Shown here: positions 10,793 to 20,351 of the stretch, piece by piece
Layout of the letters: each line of letters starts with the position of its first letter
Position numbering within the stretch: the first letter of the stretch is position 1
Source: Lepas anatifera
Lineage: Eukaryota > Arthropoda > Thecostraca > Lepadidae
DNA length: 64,000 nucleotides
Direction: 5' to 3'
Assembly (NCBI GenBank): GCA_034440635.1
Contig: JAOTON010002266.1
Span: forward strand, 1,703,951-1,767,950
The notes under the pieces: generated by a model
The model's input: the letters and a program-made list of their open reading frames with translations, nothing else
Told to the model about the DNA's origin: nothing
The model's database searches: none
Translations under genes and position numbers: made by a program

Positions 10793-11056
10793 CATAGGCG
10801 GATCCAGGATTGCCGATCGGGGGGGCACCTTCCCGGGGGGGCGCCATCCGGACCGGGGGGCGCCATCCGGACCAGGGGGCGCCACTTATGACCGGCAAAG
10901 TTATCAGGTGGGCGCCAAATCCTATCGGTGGGCGCCGACTTTCGCATCTTGGGGGGGTGGGAAGCGACATTTCAGGGGGCGCCATCGACCTTTCAGGGGG
11001 CGCCGAGGGTCGATCGGGGGGCACGTGCCCCCCTTGCCCCCCTGGATCCGCCTATG
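10793..11056 (+). mobile_element. hAT-like MITE, family H1, with 8-bp target duplication
   Basis: The terminal inverted repeat CATAGGCGGATCCAGG / CCTGGATCCGCCTATG is perfect. The flanks are CTGTCATC on both sides, a perfect 8-bp duplication. The interior repeats GGGGGCGCCA several times, giving regularly spaced GGCGCC palindromes. Open frames across it are by-products of this composition. Confidence 0.9.
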
Positions 11057-11497
11057 CTGTCATCTCCGTAACTTACCAAAAATGGTCGCTGAGTCCCCAT
11101 TCGAGATGGATCCATGGTCGGAAAACACTTCTTCTCATTCTTTCATCATTCTTCACTCTTCATTCCGAAGTCAAATCAACACACAAATCAACAAGATGGC
11201 GACCGAAGAATGTTACAGTGCTATGACCCACTGTTAAATTCAGATTTTACAGTTGTAAAATTTTAGAATCAATCTTACAGTCGTCTCTGCTTTATGAAAT
11301 TCATCGACCAATCAGCGCATCGCAAGAAAATTTTACAGTTCAGCCGTCCAATCGTGGACGACTGTTAACTGTAAAATCTCGGCTGTAAATTCACGCTTGT
11401 AAATTGCAGGATCCGCCCGTTTTATGAAATTAGATTCGTACATTTTACAGCTGAACTGTAAAAATTGCATCGTTTTGACGTTTATGAAATCCGTCTC

Positions 11498-11811
11498 TGA
11501 ATGCGTCTGCTCACACCAGTCAGATTAATGAGTGGCGCAGAGCGACCAGAGGTTTCAAAATTCCTGCACCACCAACACTGACGTGATGAGACCTATCCCA
11601 AGGCTCTTGAACCCAGGAACTTCGACCCACCAGCATCAGAGCATTCTTCTGATAGTGCTTCAGGTGTCGCTTCACCTGACGCCACCCCCTCTTAGAGACT
11701 TTTCCTGCCGAGACATTTGTAGCTTGTTCTCAAATCATCTGCAAGCACTTCGTACTTTTTAATGTACTTCCTGTGCCCAGGACTATCCGTTTGTTTTCCG
11801 ATCCCTTGGTG
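11498..11811 (+). pseudogene. LINE ORF1 C-terminal linker remnant
   Basis: One frame reads PASEHSSDSASGVASPDATPS around 11630-11690, a Ser/Pro/Ala-rich linker like the ends of CR1-type ORF1 proteins, followed by stops. It lies between two DNA elements inserted in the LINE. Assignment rests on position and composition, so it is tentative. Confidence 0.4.
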
Positions 11812-11813
11812 TA

Positions 11814-11837
11814 GGGGAGAGTGGGGAGAACTGGGAC
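11814..11837. repeat. pogo element left terminal inverted repeat
   Basis: 24 bp beginning GGGGAGAGTGGGGAGAAC, identical to the reverse complement of 16746-16769, and preceded by the TA duplication. Confidence 0.92.
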
Positions 11838-12014
11838 ATAAAACGAATGAAAAGTTTGAAAATTTGTATAAAATCAGCCATTCGCTCCTGGTATACTAAC
11901 TATCCATTAGATGATAGACGAAGCATTTCTTTATCAATATTGGGGAGTCTTTAATGTGTAAAATGAATATAATTCTGTCAAATTGTGATTTTGTAGAAGC
12001 CTATGGTTGGTGAT

Positions 12015-12090
12015 AATTGGGACAGCATTCGGGAGAACTGGGACAAGGGGTGTTGAGAAGTGGGACGCATGGGGAAGAGTTGGGACAGCT
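12015..12090. repeat. pogo subterminal repeats
   Basis: Four near-copies of a GGGAGAACTGGGACA motif (ATTGGGACAG, GGGAGAACTGGGACA, GAGAAGTGGGACG, GGAAGAGTTGGGACA). They echo the terminal repeat and probably serve as transposase-binding sites. Confidence 0.7.
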
Positions 12091-12637
12091 TCCAAAAAAT
12101 AAAATTGAAGTGTTATTATGATAAGTATTTGCGTGATTCCTTTCAGATGTATCGAAAGTTTTGTATTCAAAACTTGTAATAGGTATATTTTTCAAATGTC
12201 TTACTGTATCATGCAGGGTATTGGGAGGCTATATTGGTTCAAACCTTTTTAATTTTAAATGCGAGCCACGGGATAGTAGCCTACAACATAGATGAATTAA
12301 ATATTAAACAGGTTGAAAATTAGTTGTGTAAGATATGCTCCTTTCCAGACTTCCATGTAGGATACAGAACGGACATAGCACATATATAATTTCACGAGTC
12401 GTATGTCGTATTTGAACTTGTTAAGTTTTTTTACCTTTTCTTTGAAGGGACCTGGATTTTCTGCACCAAAAGAAAACAAAAATATGTGGATTACATGACT
12501 CGTGTATTGCAAAATATCCCACAAACAAATGTGTTTTCAAGACGATTCAAGATTATCTTGCAAAAAGTATTTATCTAGGCTGTGCAAAGTGTGCAAACAC
12601 CCGGATAGAGACTGACAGTATTCCGGACCACTGTTAC

Positions 12638-15087
12638 TTAACGGTACAGGTCACATTGGTACGTGATTTGTCCGGGGTTCACATCTGTGCACGGGACACA
12701 TGCCCATCCTCTGCATGCCACACATTGGATCCAGTCTTCGGCCGACATGTCATATCGCATCGTACACATAATGCACTTTACGACAAAGCTGGATACACCC
12801 TGGGACAACACGATTTCACTTGCACCCAACTCAATCTTCTTAGCAACTTTTCTACCTCCTGTTTTCTTGACGGTCCTTTTTTCTTCCAAAGCGGCTTTCA
12901 GACGTTTCACCTCAGGAGATGAGTTTGCATAACGTGCTTTTAGCCCTTTGCGTTTTCTTTTGTCTTTGCACAGAGGTGCCTTCGGGTATTTCCTAAGCTG
13001 CTCCGGTGACACGCACCAGCTACTGCCCGCCACAGCCTGAACGGCGTCATCACCGGAGGGGCCAGCCACAGCCTGAACGGCGTTGTCACCGGAGGGGCCA
13101 GCCACAGCCTGAACGGCGTCGTCACCGGAGGGGCCAGCCACAGCCTGAACGGCGTCGTCACCGGAGGGGCCAGCCACAGCCTGAACGGCGTCGTCACCGG
13201 AGGGGCCAGCCACAGCCTGAACGGCGTCGTCACCGGAGGGGCCAGCCACAGCCTGAACGGCGTCATCACCGGAGGGGCCAGCCACAGCCTGAACGGCGTC
13301 ATCACCGGAGGGGCCAGCCACAGCCTGAACGGCGTTGTCACCGGAGGGGCCAGCCACAGCCTGAACGGCGTCGTCACCGGAGGGGCCAGCCACAGCCTGA
13401 ACGGCGTCGTCACCGGAGGGGCCAGCCACAGCCTGAACGGCGTCGTCACCGGAGGGGCCAGCCACAGCCTGAACGGCGTCGTCACCGGAGGGGCCAGCCA
13501 CAGCCTGAACGGCGTCATCACCGGAGGGGCCAGCCACAGCCTGAACGGCGTCATCACCGGAGGGGCCAGCCACAGCCTGAACGGCGTCATCACCGGAGGG
13601 GCCAGCCACAGCCTGAACGGCGTCGTCACCGGAGGGGCCAGCCACAGCCTGAACGGCGTCGTCACCGGAGGGGCCAGCCACAGCCTGAACGGCGTCATCA
13701 CCGGAGGGGCCAGCCACAGCCTGAACGGCGTCATCACCGGAGGGGCCAGCCACAGCCTGAACGGCGTCATCACTGGAGGGGCCAGCCACAGCCTGAACGG
13801 CGTCATCACCGGAGGGGCCAGCCACATCCTCCACTGCTTGTGTGCTGGCTGGGTTTGGTTCAGGACGGTCAGTGACATCCGACGGTAGGAAGTCGGCCTC
13901 TGAGAAGAGGTTCCTGTCCAGAGGCCAAATTCCACATGCTTTGAAGCCGGCTGTGACGTTCACCGGGGTGGCTGCCTTCATCCAGGCCTTTCCGATGAGG
14001 CTTGCCATGTGGTGGATCGTGATATTTTTTCCTGGGTTTTTCAGCATCCAGCTGTTTGCCTCGCAGTTGAAGACCGTATTCAGGGGACCGTAGACTGACC
14101 GGTCTAGTGGTTGCATGCGTTGTGACGTGTGCGGGGGTAGCGTCACGATGCTGATGCCGTTTTTCTTGGCGAACTCGAGTGCAGACAGATTGATATGGCT
14201 GCAGTGGTTGTCCAGAATCAGCACTGTTGGATTCTGTTTGCTGGAGTGTGTGCACTTCACAAAGTGATCCAGCACGCGTGGGAAGCTGTCACTATTCATC
14301 CAACCAGAACCGTTGGCAATGCCAACGCTTCCCTCCGGTGCACCATGCATCATTCCTTCCCTCATTTGCTTTCGGGGAAGACAAATACAGGTGGCAGAGA
14401 TTGGCCACCTGCAGAGACAATCCCCACCATGGTTACAAGTTCACCTCGTTCCTGGGAAATTACTTGTCCCACTTGCCTTGCTCCTTTTTTTGCAAGCACC
14501 TTAGGTGGTTTTTGCACCGTAGTGCATCCGGTTTCATCCAGATTGTAGATGTGCAGACCTGTAACCTTGGTTTCTTCCAGAACCTCCTCCAGCACATCAT
14601 AGAATTGGCTGACGTTTTGCTGGTTAAATGCAGACGATCTTGCGAGGCTGGTCGCTTCCGGGGACCTGAGCACCAGGTCTGGATGTCTCTCCATGAATCC
14701 TCTCATCCATTCTTGACCGGCTATCTTATTCTGCACCCATTGCTGTGGGGCAACCCCATTAGCAGCCGCCAGTTCAAACGCCAGCTCTCTCGTCTGCTTC
14801 AAGGTAAGGCCATAGAACATGCTAGAGCACTTTAATAAGTAGCCCTTTAGCTCCACTTCTTGGGCTACCGTAAATATTTGAGCGTGCTTGTAAGCGGGTT
14901 CCATGCTTGAAGAAGAGTCTTTGGCGAATTTTCTGATGTACCTGTCCAGCGTGGATTTTGGAATGTCCCATTTTTCCGCAACTTTGCGCACGGACCTGGG
15001 TTCGCGCATGGCTTCTTCAACAGCAGCTTTCATTACCGCAGGCGGCGTGGTTCCGATGTTAGATTTTCTCACATATTTTCGAGGCAT
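12638..15087 (-). pseudogene. pogo/Tigger-type transposase with 12-residue repeats and PHD-like C-terminus, one frameshift
   Basis: The start is ATG at 15087 (MPRKYVRKS). The N-terminal half (to 14362) has a CENP-B/psq-type helix-turn-helix (SVRKVAEKWDIPKSTLDRYI), a second HTH region, and YNLDETGCTTVQKPPKVL, which carries the first catalytic Asp. A stop at 14362 and continuation in the next frame show a one-base frame change near 14365. The rest has ILDNHCSH (second Asp), PLDRSVYGPLN (third Asp) and FKACGIWPLDRN, then 22 tandem copies of AVQAVAGPSGDD. After a basic stretch comes a C-terminal PHD-like finger (CIMCTMRYD...WIQCVACRGWACVPC). Joined, it would be about 816 residues, longer than usual because of the repeats. 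Confidence 0.93.
13031..13822. repeat. 36-bp tandem repeat (22 units) inside the transposase gene
   Basis: The unit is exactly 36 bp and encodes AVQAVAGPSGDD on the minus strand. Units differ at a few sites, mainly the last codons (GAC/GAT/AAC). Because 36 is divisible by 3 and stops are absent, long frames appear on both strands (for example 13006-13875 plus); these are shadows. Confidence 0.97.
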
Positions 15088-15263
15088 CGTGTTGGATTTG
15101 TGGAAAGGATCTGGAAAGACCAAATGGGACAGAAATCAGATAAAGAAGTATTTCGACTTAGATAAAAATTGTCTGGAAACACATTATGCCTCAGAAATCG
15201 GTTTCTTGAAACAAAAGGAACCATGGATCAATGATGGACTAAATAATTTCATTTGTGTTAGGA

Positions 15264-16019
15264 TTTAACAAACACAAGGAGCTTGTTTCAGCGTTGTAGG
15301 TTGATTAGGTCAAAATGTATTGTCAAAAATATATTTCTGATCCCTGGTGACCTCTAATGAACTTAGAAAAGCCAAAGTGCTAATATCGCCTCTGGAATTC
15401 GTGAAAAGGTAGCCGAGAAAGTTTTAGTGAGAAAACTGGGTATTTGCAATTATTTTTGTGACTTATAGCGCGGTAGACAGATTTTCCCATGTTTTTTTAA
15501 TGGGGGAGGTCACCTCGTGACTTTACCTCAGGTCACGAAATCGAAAAAAGCCGGAAATATACGTTGTAGACCCGAGAGTGCTTCAAAACGATCCGTTAAG
15601 AAATGTAGCTTTTATAGAGCTCCAAAGATGAAACAAGGCGACCTCGCTCACTAGCGGATCCAGGGGGGGCCCAGGGGGCCATGGCCCCCCAAAGCCCGAA
15701 ATAGTATCTTTTGGCCTCCCAAAACGACCGACTTTTGGCCGTTTTTTTTAAATCCTATGCTTTTTGCGATTTTTTCTTGATTTGGCCCCCCAAAACGATG
15801 TTTTGGCCCCCTCCAAAACTTTTTCCTGGATCCGCCAATGACCTCATTTGACCTCGCCCGGTGACCTGACCTAGTGTGACCCGGGGAAAATTTCAGGAAA
15901 GGTGTAAAATGATGCGGTGGGAGATAGACACCCCAAGCGCGTCGCTGCACCGCTTAATTTTTCGGCTATCCTGAAAAGACCTTAGGGGGCCATCGATGGC
16001 CCCGGTGGGGCGAGGGTTA
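15264..16019 (+). mobile_element. AGGTCA-type element, family C (left end truncated), inside the pogo copy
   Basis: 15264-15650 and 15841-16019 match 47205-47774: CCCTGGTGACCT, a TTTTAATGGG segment, AGGTCACGAAATCGAAAA, and the right end GGGGGCCATCGATGGCCCC followed by GGTGGGGCGAGGGTTAA. The palindrome GGCCATCGATGGCC forms the terminal hairpin. The left end with its own hairpin is not present. A hAT-like MITE splits it at 15649. Confidence 0.75.
15649..15840 (+). mobile_element. hAT-like MITE, family H3
   Basis: The ends are CACTAGCGGATCCAGG and CCTGGATCCGCCAATG. The flanks are ACCTCGCT and ACCTCATT (6 of 8 identical), fitting an 8-bp duplication. The interior is runs of GGCCCCCC/TTTTGGCC and is non-coding. 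It sits inside the family C element. Confidence 0.75.
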
Positions 16020-16204
16020 AGTGATTCTCGGATGTAGTTACGACACCAATTTGTGATATTTTCCATTCATTCATTGATATATTAGATTCCTACCAAATAT
16101 AATTGGGTGTTTCAGGCATCAAATTACACTGCAACACACTGACAAATGCACAACAACAATACACCGCCAAAATACATAAAAATTGCAGCCTACCGATACA
16201 GAAC

Positions 16205-16290
16205 AGTTACAGGTGGTCGTTAATTATTAGACTTATTAGACTAATAAGTCTAAAAAATAATAAGTTAATTATCAATAGTAATGAGACTAT
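16205..16290. repeat. AT-rich inverted repeat
   Basis: TTAGACTTATTAG and ACTAATAAGTCTAA lie back to back, giving a hairpin of about 14 bp per arm inside the pogo element's 5' untranslated side. Its role is unknown. Confidence 0.6.
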
Positions 16291-16354
16291 TAATCAGACT
16301 AGCCTAATTGATCGGATAACATAGCATTGCGCTAATGAGAGGGGATCGGAACAG

Positions 16355-16420
16355 TAACAGGGAGAAGTGGGACAGTATGGGGAGAAGTGGGACAACTTGT
16401 CCCAGTTCTCCCCCACCTCG
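16355..16420. repeat. pogo subterminal repeats, right side
   Basis: Three GGGAGAAGTGGGACA-like copies, the last facing an inverted TGTCCCAGTTCTCCC copy. They parallel the left subterminal array. Confidence 0.7.
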
Positions 16421-16745
16421 CCATTTTGTGAAAATTTTAATGTCAGTAGAATTGAAAGCTGTTTTATTACTAAACGAACGCATAGATCGATAGAGAAGAC
16501 AACACTGATGTAATTAAACACACAGAGCCTACTCTTTGGTTACAAATTTAGCAGAAAATCCACTCAAGAAAACGTAAAAATATTAACTTTTTAGGGCGAA
16601 CTCACCTCCCGCCTTCACCATACACCGGAAAAGGAAGTTGGTACACTAGTGATGGGCAGCGACACGTATAGTGCTGGGATCAGCGGTAAAATACCTTTTT
16701 GGCTCTCTCGTGCATCCGTAAATTGACTTGTCCCACTTCTCCTGC

Positions 16746-16769
16746 GTCCCAGTTCTCCCCACTCTCCCC
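16746..16769. repeat. pogo element right terminal inverted repeat
   Basis: Exact reverse complement of the first 24 bp at 11814; followed by TA at 16770-16771. Confidence 0.92.
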
Positions 16770-16771
16770 TA

Positions 16772-17220
16772 TACGCTCAAATGTGACAGCAGCTTGTTAT
16801 ACCAGTGAACTCGCATTTTCTTTCTTTCTTCCGCTTTACTTTTTCCTGTGCTTCTTATCATACATGTCCTTGTTGTGCTGATTTCTCCCCTTGACGTTCA
16901 TTGATTGCACTGTATTATTCAATATCCTTCTTTTTCCCTTAACTGCAGACGTTGATTCTACATTAACTAATCAGTTCTCTAGGTTTAGACCCAGATTTTC
17001 AGACGATTCCTGGGATCTTGGCTTGAATGTCCCACACTTCTACTTTCTTCTTGATTCATGCCAGTACTGCTCAATTCCAACTTTTAATGATAAAAATGTC
17101 AACAAACGTATCTACACTTCAAATTTTCCATGTAAACACTCGTTCTCTCCCCAAAAATTTTGGTCATCTGAATGATCTGATCAATGATTTGAGGAGTAAA
17201 CCACAGATAATTCCAGTGGG
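16772..17220 (+). pseudogene. LINE ORF2 N-terminus (endonuclease start)
   Basis: Around 17095-17215 the frame reads FHVNTRSLPKNFGHLNDLI followed by NDLRSKPQIIPV. This is the N(A/T)RSL...L...P.II opening of the LINE apurinic-like endonuclease. The preceding stretch (SCQYCSIPTFNDKNVNK, 17050-17105) in another frame matches the usual leader before this motif, so a frameshift separates them. The rest of ORF2 is absent. Confidence 0.7.
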
Positions 17221-17372
17221 GGCGCTTGAACATTATGACAGTCTCGGCACTAATGGCTTAGAGGTATGGACGTCGCCCACGCTTTTTACCTGATATTGGA
17301 CAGGGGCGTGTCCAGCAGGTCAGCTAGAGGATGAGGCAGGGTAAAGTCGATGAGCAAAAAGAATATTTCTGT

Positions 17373-17712
17373 TTAAATGTTTAATATCATAGAAATAAAA
17401 AAGAAATATGTCAGTGGATTGCGGGAATGGTTAAGTATATGAAGGTACAAGGCAAAATTCAAGGACAGGTAGGTAGGTGAATAAGCCGGGAAGGACAAGG
17501 CACCCACAAGAGCTTCCCATTTCAAGCACAGCTTCGGCACTTCATTTTTTATGACGTCAAATTTCTCGCTGTACGATCGATTTGTGAACAGATTTTTTAT
17601 TTCATCCACCAGATTTGGCCCATGACTCACGTGCTTCATGAATTTTTCACGAATTAAATATCTTGCTAATTTTCCAAACAACTGTCCCGCACTGGAGAAG
17701 GCTAGAAATCTG
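17373..17712 (-). CDS. Unrecognised exon-like open frame (about 113 codons)
   Basis: On the minus strand a pyrimidine-rich stretch ending TTGTATTTGCAG (about 17713-17725) precedes an open frame containing FGKLARYLIREKFMKHV, then LVDEIKNLFTNR and VIKNEVPKLCLKWEAL, a charged, non-repetitive composition unlike the surrounding repeats. No domain is recognised. It could be an internal exon of an unknown gene or part of an unidentified transposon protein. No splice donor was established. Confidence 0.25.
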
Positions 17713-17931
17713 CAAATACAAGAATGTCAATAAACGAATCCGCTGTAATCAAGCTTAAAGACACGACATCGCACGTGCTAGCTTCTAAGGCATGCCTCGT
17801 TTGCTGATTTAAAGAGTAAGTACTCGCGTCCGAATGAATGAGGCATTAGAGATGTCAATAGAAAAACACACGTCAGGTTTGCAATAGGGCTAGGCAGATT
17901 CAAGGAAATGTGCGAAGTGCCTAATATCACC

Positions 17932-18150
17932 AAGTTCACCTTGTTCTGATTTATGCTATCTGAAACTTTTTTTGAGGGCAGGTCACTTGGCCTTTACTGG
18001 TGAGCCTGACCTGAGGTGACATGACCTTAAAATTTTTAAAAAGATGGTAGAAATGATCAGTTGAAAGGTATGCTAAATACGGTGGCGCTGCACGCTGCTC
18101 TTTTTCTGTCTCCAAAAAACCCAAGGGGTTGGGTACCGTCAATGCGCGTG
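17932..18150 (+). mobile_element. TTAA element family A, right end only
   Basis: From AAGTTCACC it follows the right third of the full copies: a GGTCACTTGGCC segment, a GCGGTGGCGCTGCACGCTGCTC decayed hairpin, CTCCAAAAAACCC, and the terminus GTCAATGCGCGTG followed by TTAA at 18151-18154. The GGGTACC hairpin is eroded. Confidence 0.8.
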
Positions 18151-18199
18151 TTAAGCATGACTACAGCGTTTGCATCTTCCTCCGAATTTGCAAATAGAG

Positions 18200-19340
18200 C
18201 AGCTGGAGAATCAAGCTATGCCAAATATTTGATGCAGTGAAAATGGGACTGGTCAGAAGTAATAGTTGTGAATGGGGGAATGGTAAGGTAAAATTTCAAA
18301 CCCATTTCATTTCAGTCAGTGGCATATGGATGAGTGTCGCAATTTATTGTTTAAAGAAGGCAGCCCTCTCTCCGCACCCCTAGGTGGGACAGGGACAGTG
18401 GATGCTAGGGGACAGGGTGTGCAGTTGCACACCCTGAAAAATTGAGGGTGTGCAAAAGTATCTTCTTGCACACCCGGTTTTGGCTTGGTCCAGAGAGGCG
18501 CCCCCTTCCAGATTGGGGCAGCGCCCGCACCCCTCGGATTTGGCCGGCGCCTCCGGTCGGTCAAGAGAATGTCCGGCCGAAAAAATGCCTTCCTGAAGAG
18601 GTAGAACCCTCTGTCTGAAATGACACTTCATTCATGAATAGCACGCCCTTACATTAACGCCACCCCATGGAGAGCAAATAGGTGCCCCCAAGGAGAGAAA
18701 AGCAGATTCTCCCCAGGGGGGCACAGGGGGCACGTGCCTCATTTCATCGGTGCCAGAGTGCCCTTTGATTGCTAAGCGGTGCACCCCGCTTGTGCTGTGC
18801 CGCTCACAATTTAGTGCCCTACGCCGTTGAACCTTGATGCAACTGGGCCGCATGTTGCCATTAAAACTAATGTTTGACAATGTAGTACCTTTGCTTGGTC
18901 AGCCAGGTTTTTCTTTCCGTTTCCAAACACCCGAGAAGAGAATGAACACCTAATCCGTATCCACATAATGCCTCATCGTCGCCAATAGTCATACAGGAGA
19001 AGCTACTCTGGTGCCCCCTGAGCTCACCTGGTGCCCCCTCAGCTGGTCTTGGCCCCTTGAGCTGATCACATGCCGTCTATGCTGATCTGGTGCCCTCTGA
19101 GCAGGGAGGGTGGAACGGGGGGGGTCAGTGGGGCAGCTGCCCCCTCCCAACTTTAACACCGCGGGGGCATTGCCCCCCAACTTTCGAGGGAATTTTTTTC
19201 GAAAAGAGCACCTTAAGCCGACCGAATTCATATGTTTCAAAGTAAAATGTTTATTCATAAATTCATGTGCAGTCTGTGCCACGGGCTGCTGCTCCTGTTG
19301 TCTTAGTGCACTTTCGACTTGCCATATGTTTCAACTGATC
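18200..19340. other. Unassigned DNA with G/C-run repeats
   Basis: 18420-18480 holds a short inverted repeat (GGTGTGCA.../TGCACACCC). 19005-19110 has five units of a GGTGCCCCCTGAGCTGaTCT-like repeat about 21-26 bp long, the same style as 59200-59760. 19110-19200 is a C/G-run repeat. No credible gene. Confidence 0.35.
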
Positions 19341-19600
19341 TCTCGCTCTCCAGTGAGGCTGCATTTATTGCGGGTTGCTCTACTGATGCGATCCGCTGCT
19401 TTGCGGATCTTAGAAGAGCCAATAAAAATGGTGGAGGTTATTTGGTATTCCACTTTCTTATGTATGGCTATTTCGGTCATTACGTTATCGGTCAAATCTA
19501 GTTCTGCTGCAGCTTTCAGAACAAGTGCAAACTCGTCTGACTTGCAGGCATTTGAAAATCTCCTTTTCTGGCGGCGGTTCCCTCTCTTTGAAATTTAGGT
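19341..19600 (-). other. Short unassigned open frame
   Basis: On the minus strand a frame without stops reads KRRFSNACKSDEFALVLK, then AAAELDLTDNVMTEIAIHKK and SKIRKAADRISRATRNK, ending in TGA near 19341. It is basic and helical in character, with no domain recognised and no clear start. It may be an old transposon-protein fragment. Confidence 0.2.
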
Positions 19601-20351
19601 ATGGAGAATTAATGACTGCTTGTGGGTATCTGGTATCCGTTTGTCTGGTATCTGGTCGACGACTAGGCTATTCGACCTAGCAAAATAAGTGGGCAGACAT
19701 TTTGCGGAAAATAAAGAATGTATGGTAGCGAGCTGATAGATCCGACACGTACTATCCATGATTCATCAGTGGGCGGTGACGCTCAGGCGTTAACAAGCTG
19801 TTGAAACAGTTCACGCGTAAATCTGAAGCGGGCGTTTAATTCGCTAAGGTTATCCAAATAGGGATAGCATGAATTAACATGGGCTGAACTCCTGCACCGG
19901 CAGGCACGTTCTGGAAAGATGCGGATACATTTTTTGACATGCAAAGACATTACAGAAATAGTGTTAAGATTGGCGCTGAAGCCGCAGTGGACTTGGCACC
20001 GCTCTCACGAGCATTTTACTAAATCCACAGATTCACTCATACACATATACACGCCCAAGAGAAAGAAAGCAGCTATCTGGACATTAAAAATACGTTCAAT
20101 ATAAAATAGTTTCGGACCGGCCGAGTTCACCGCGCTCCTCCGATGGCGACAGGCATGGGCAGAAGCCTACCGGACGCGCCTACCAAGTGGGCGATGCCCG
20201 ACGAGAACGAATACACTTAAAAGAAACGCACCAGCTGTCGACTTCAAATTTTTTATAAGACAATCGACAATCGAATGAACAGCCCCTAAACCCGTGATTG
20301 GTGCTATTCAGACGCCATCTCGATCCAACATATAGTCTGTCCTCGCTTTAA

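Larger units (their letters stand above)
5838..11497. mobile_element. 5.66-kb element with inverted ends and subterminal TTTACAG/TTTATGAAAT repeats
   Basis: GAGACGGATTTCATAAA at 5838-5854 is exactly inverted at 11481-11497. Inside both ends are oppositely oriented arrays of TTTTACAGTT/TGTAAA and TTTATGAAAT motifs (5855-6005 and 11225-11480), the layout of subterminal transposase-binding repeats. No transposase frame is visible inside. The interior is filled with hAT-like MITEs and GC-rich degenerate repeats. A clear target duplication is not seen, and the superfamily is not recognised. The alternative is two separate copies of a small MITE in opposite orientation. Confidence 0.5.
11814..16769 (-). 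mobile_element. pogo/Tigger-family DNA transposon, nearly complete
   Basis: Perfect 24-bp terminal inverted repeats begin GGGGAGAGTGGGGAGAAC at 11814 and appear inverted at 16746-16769. TA dinucleotides at 11812-11813 and 16770-16771 are the target duplication expected for pogo/Tc1-mariner. Further GGGAGAA(C/G)TGGGACA copies form subterminal arrays near 12015-12090 and 16355-16420. A transposase of the CENP-B/DDE pogo type is encoded on the minus strand (12638-15087). The 15264-16019 region holds a later insertion. The copy looks young: its ends are perfect and its frame is broken only once. Confidence 0.93.
4770..17220 (+). mobile_element. LINE copy split by nested insertions (ORF1 and start of ORF2)
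   Basis: Pieces of one LINE lie in the same orientation and in the expected order: an ORF1 coiled coil (4770-4934), the ORF1 middle (5147-5837), an ORF1 C-terminal Ser/Pro/Thr linker (11498-11811), and the ORF2 endonuclease start (16772-17220). The gaps are exactly a SINE with target duplication, an inverted-terminal-repeat element and a pogo transposon with TA duplication. That the pieces are one element is inference from order, orientation and the clean target-site joins. The element ends abruptly after about 17220. Confidence 0.65.

Noticed and set aside
13006..13875. Plus-strand 289-codon frame rich in RRHRRGQPQPE
   Set aside because: It is the antisense reading of the 36-bp repeat in the pogo transposase; a stop-free 36-bp unit opens several frames at once.
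12940..13935. Minus-strand 331-codon frame of LWLAPPVMTPFR repeats
   Set aside because: The same repeat read in the wrong frame; the DDE motifs and the C-terminal finger are only in the neighbouring frame.
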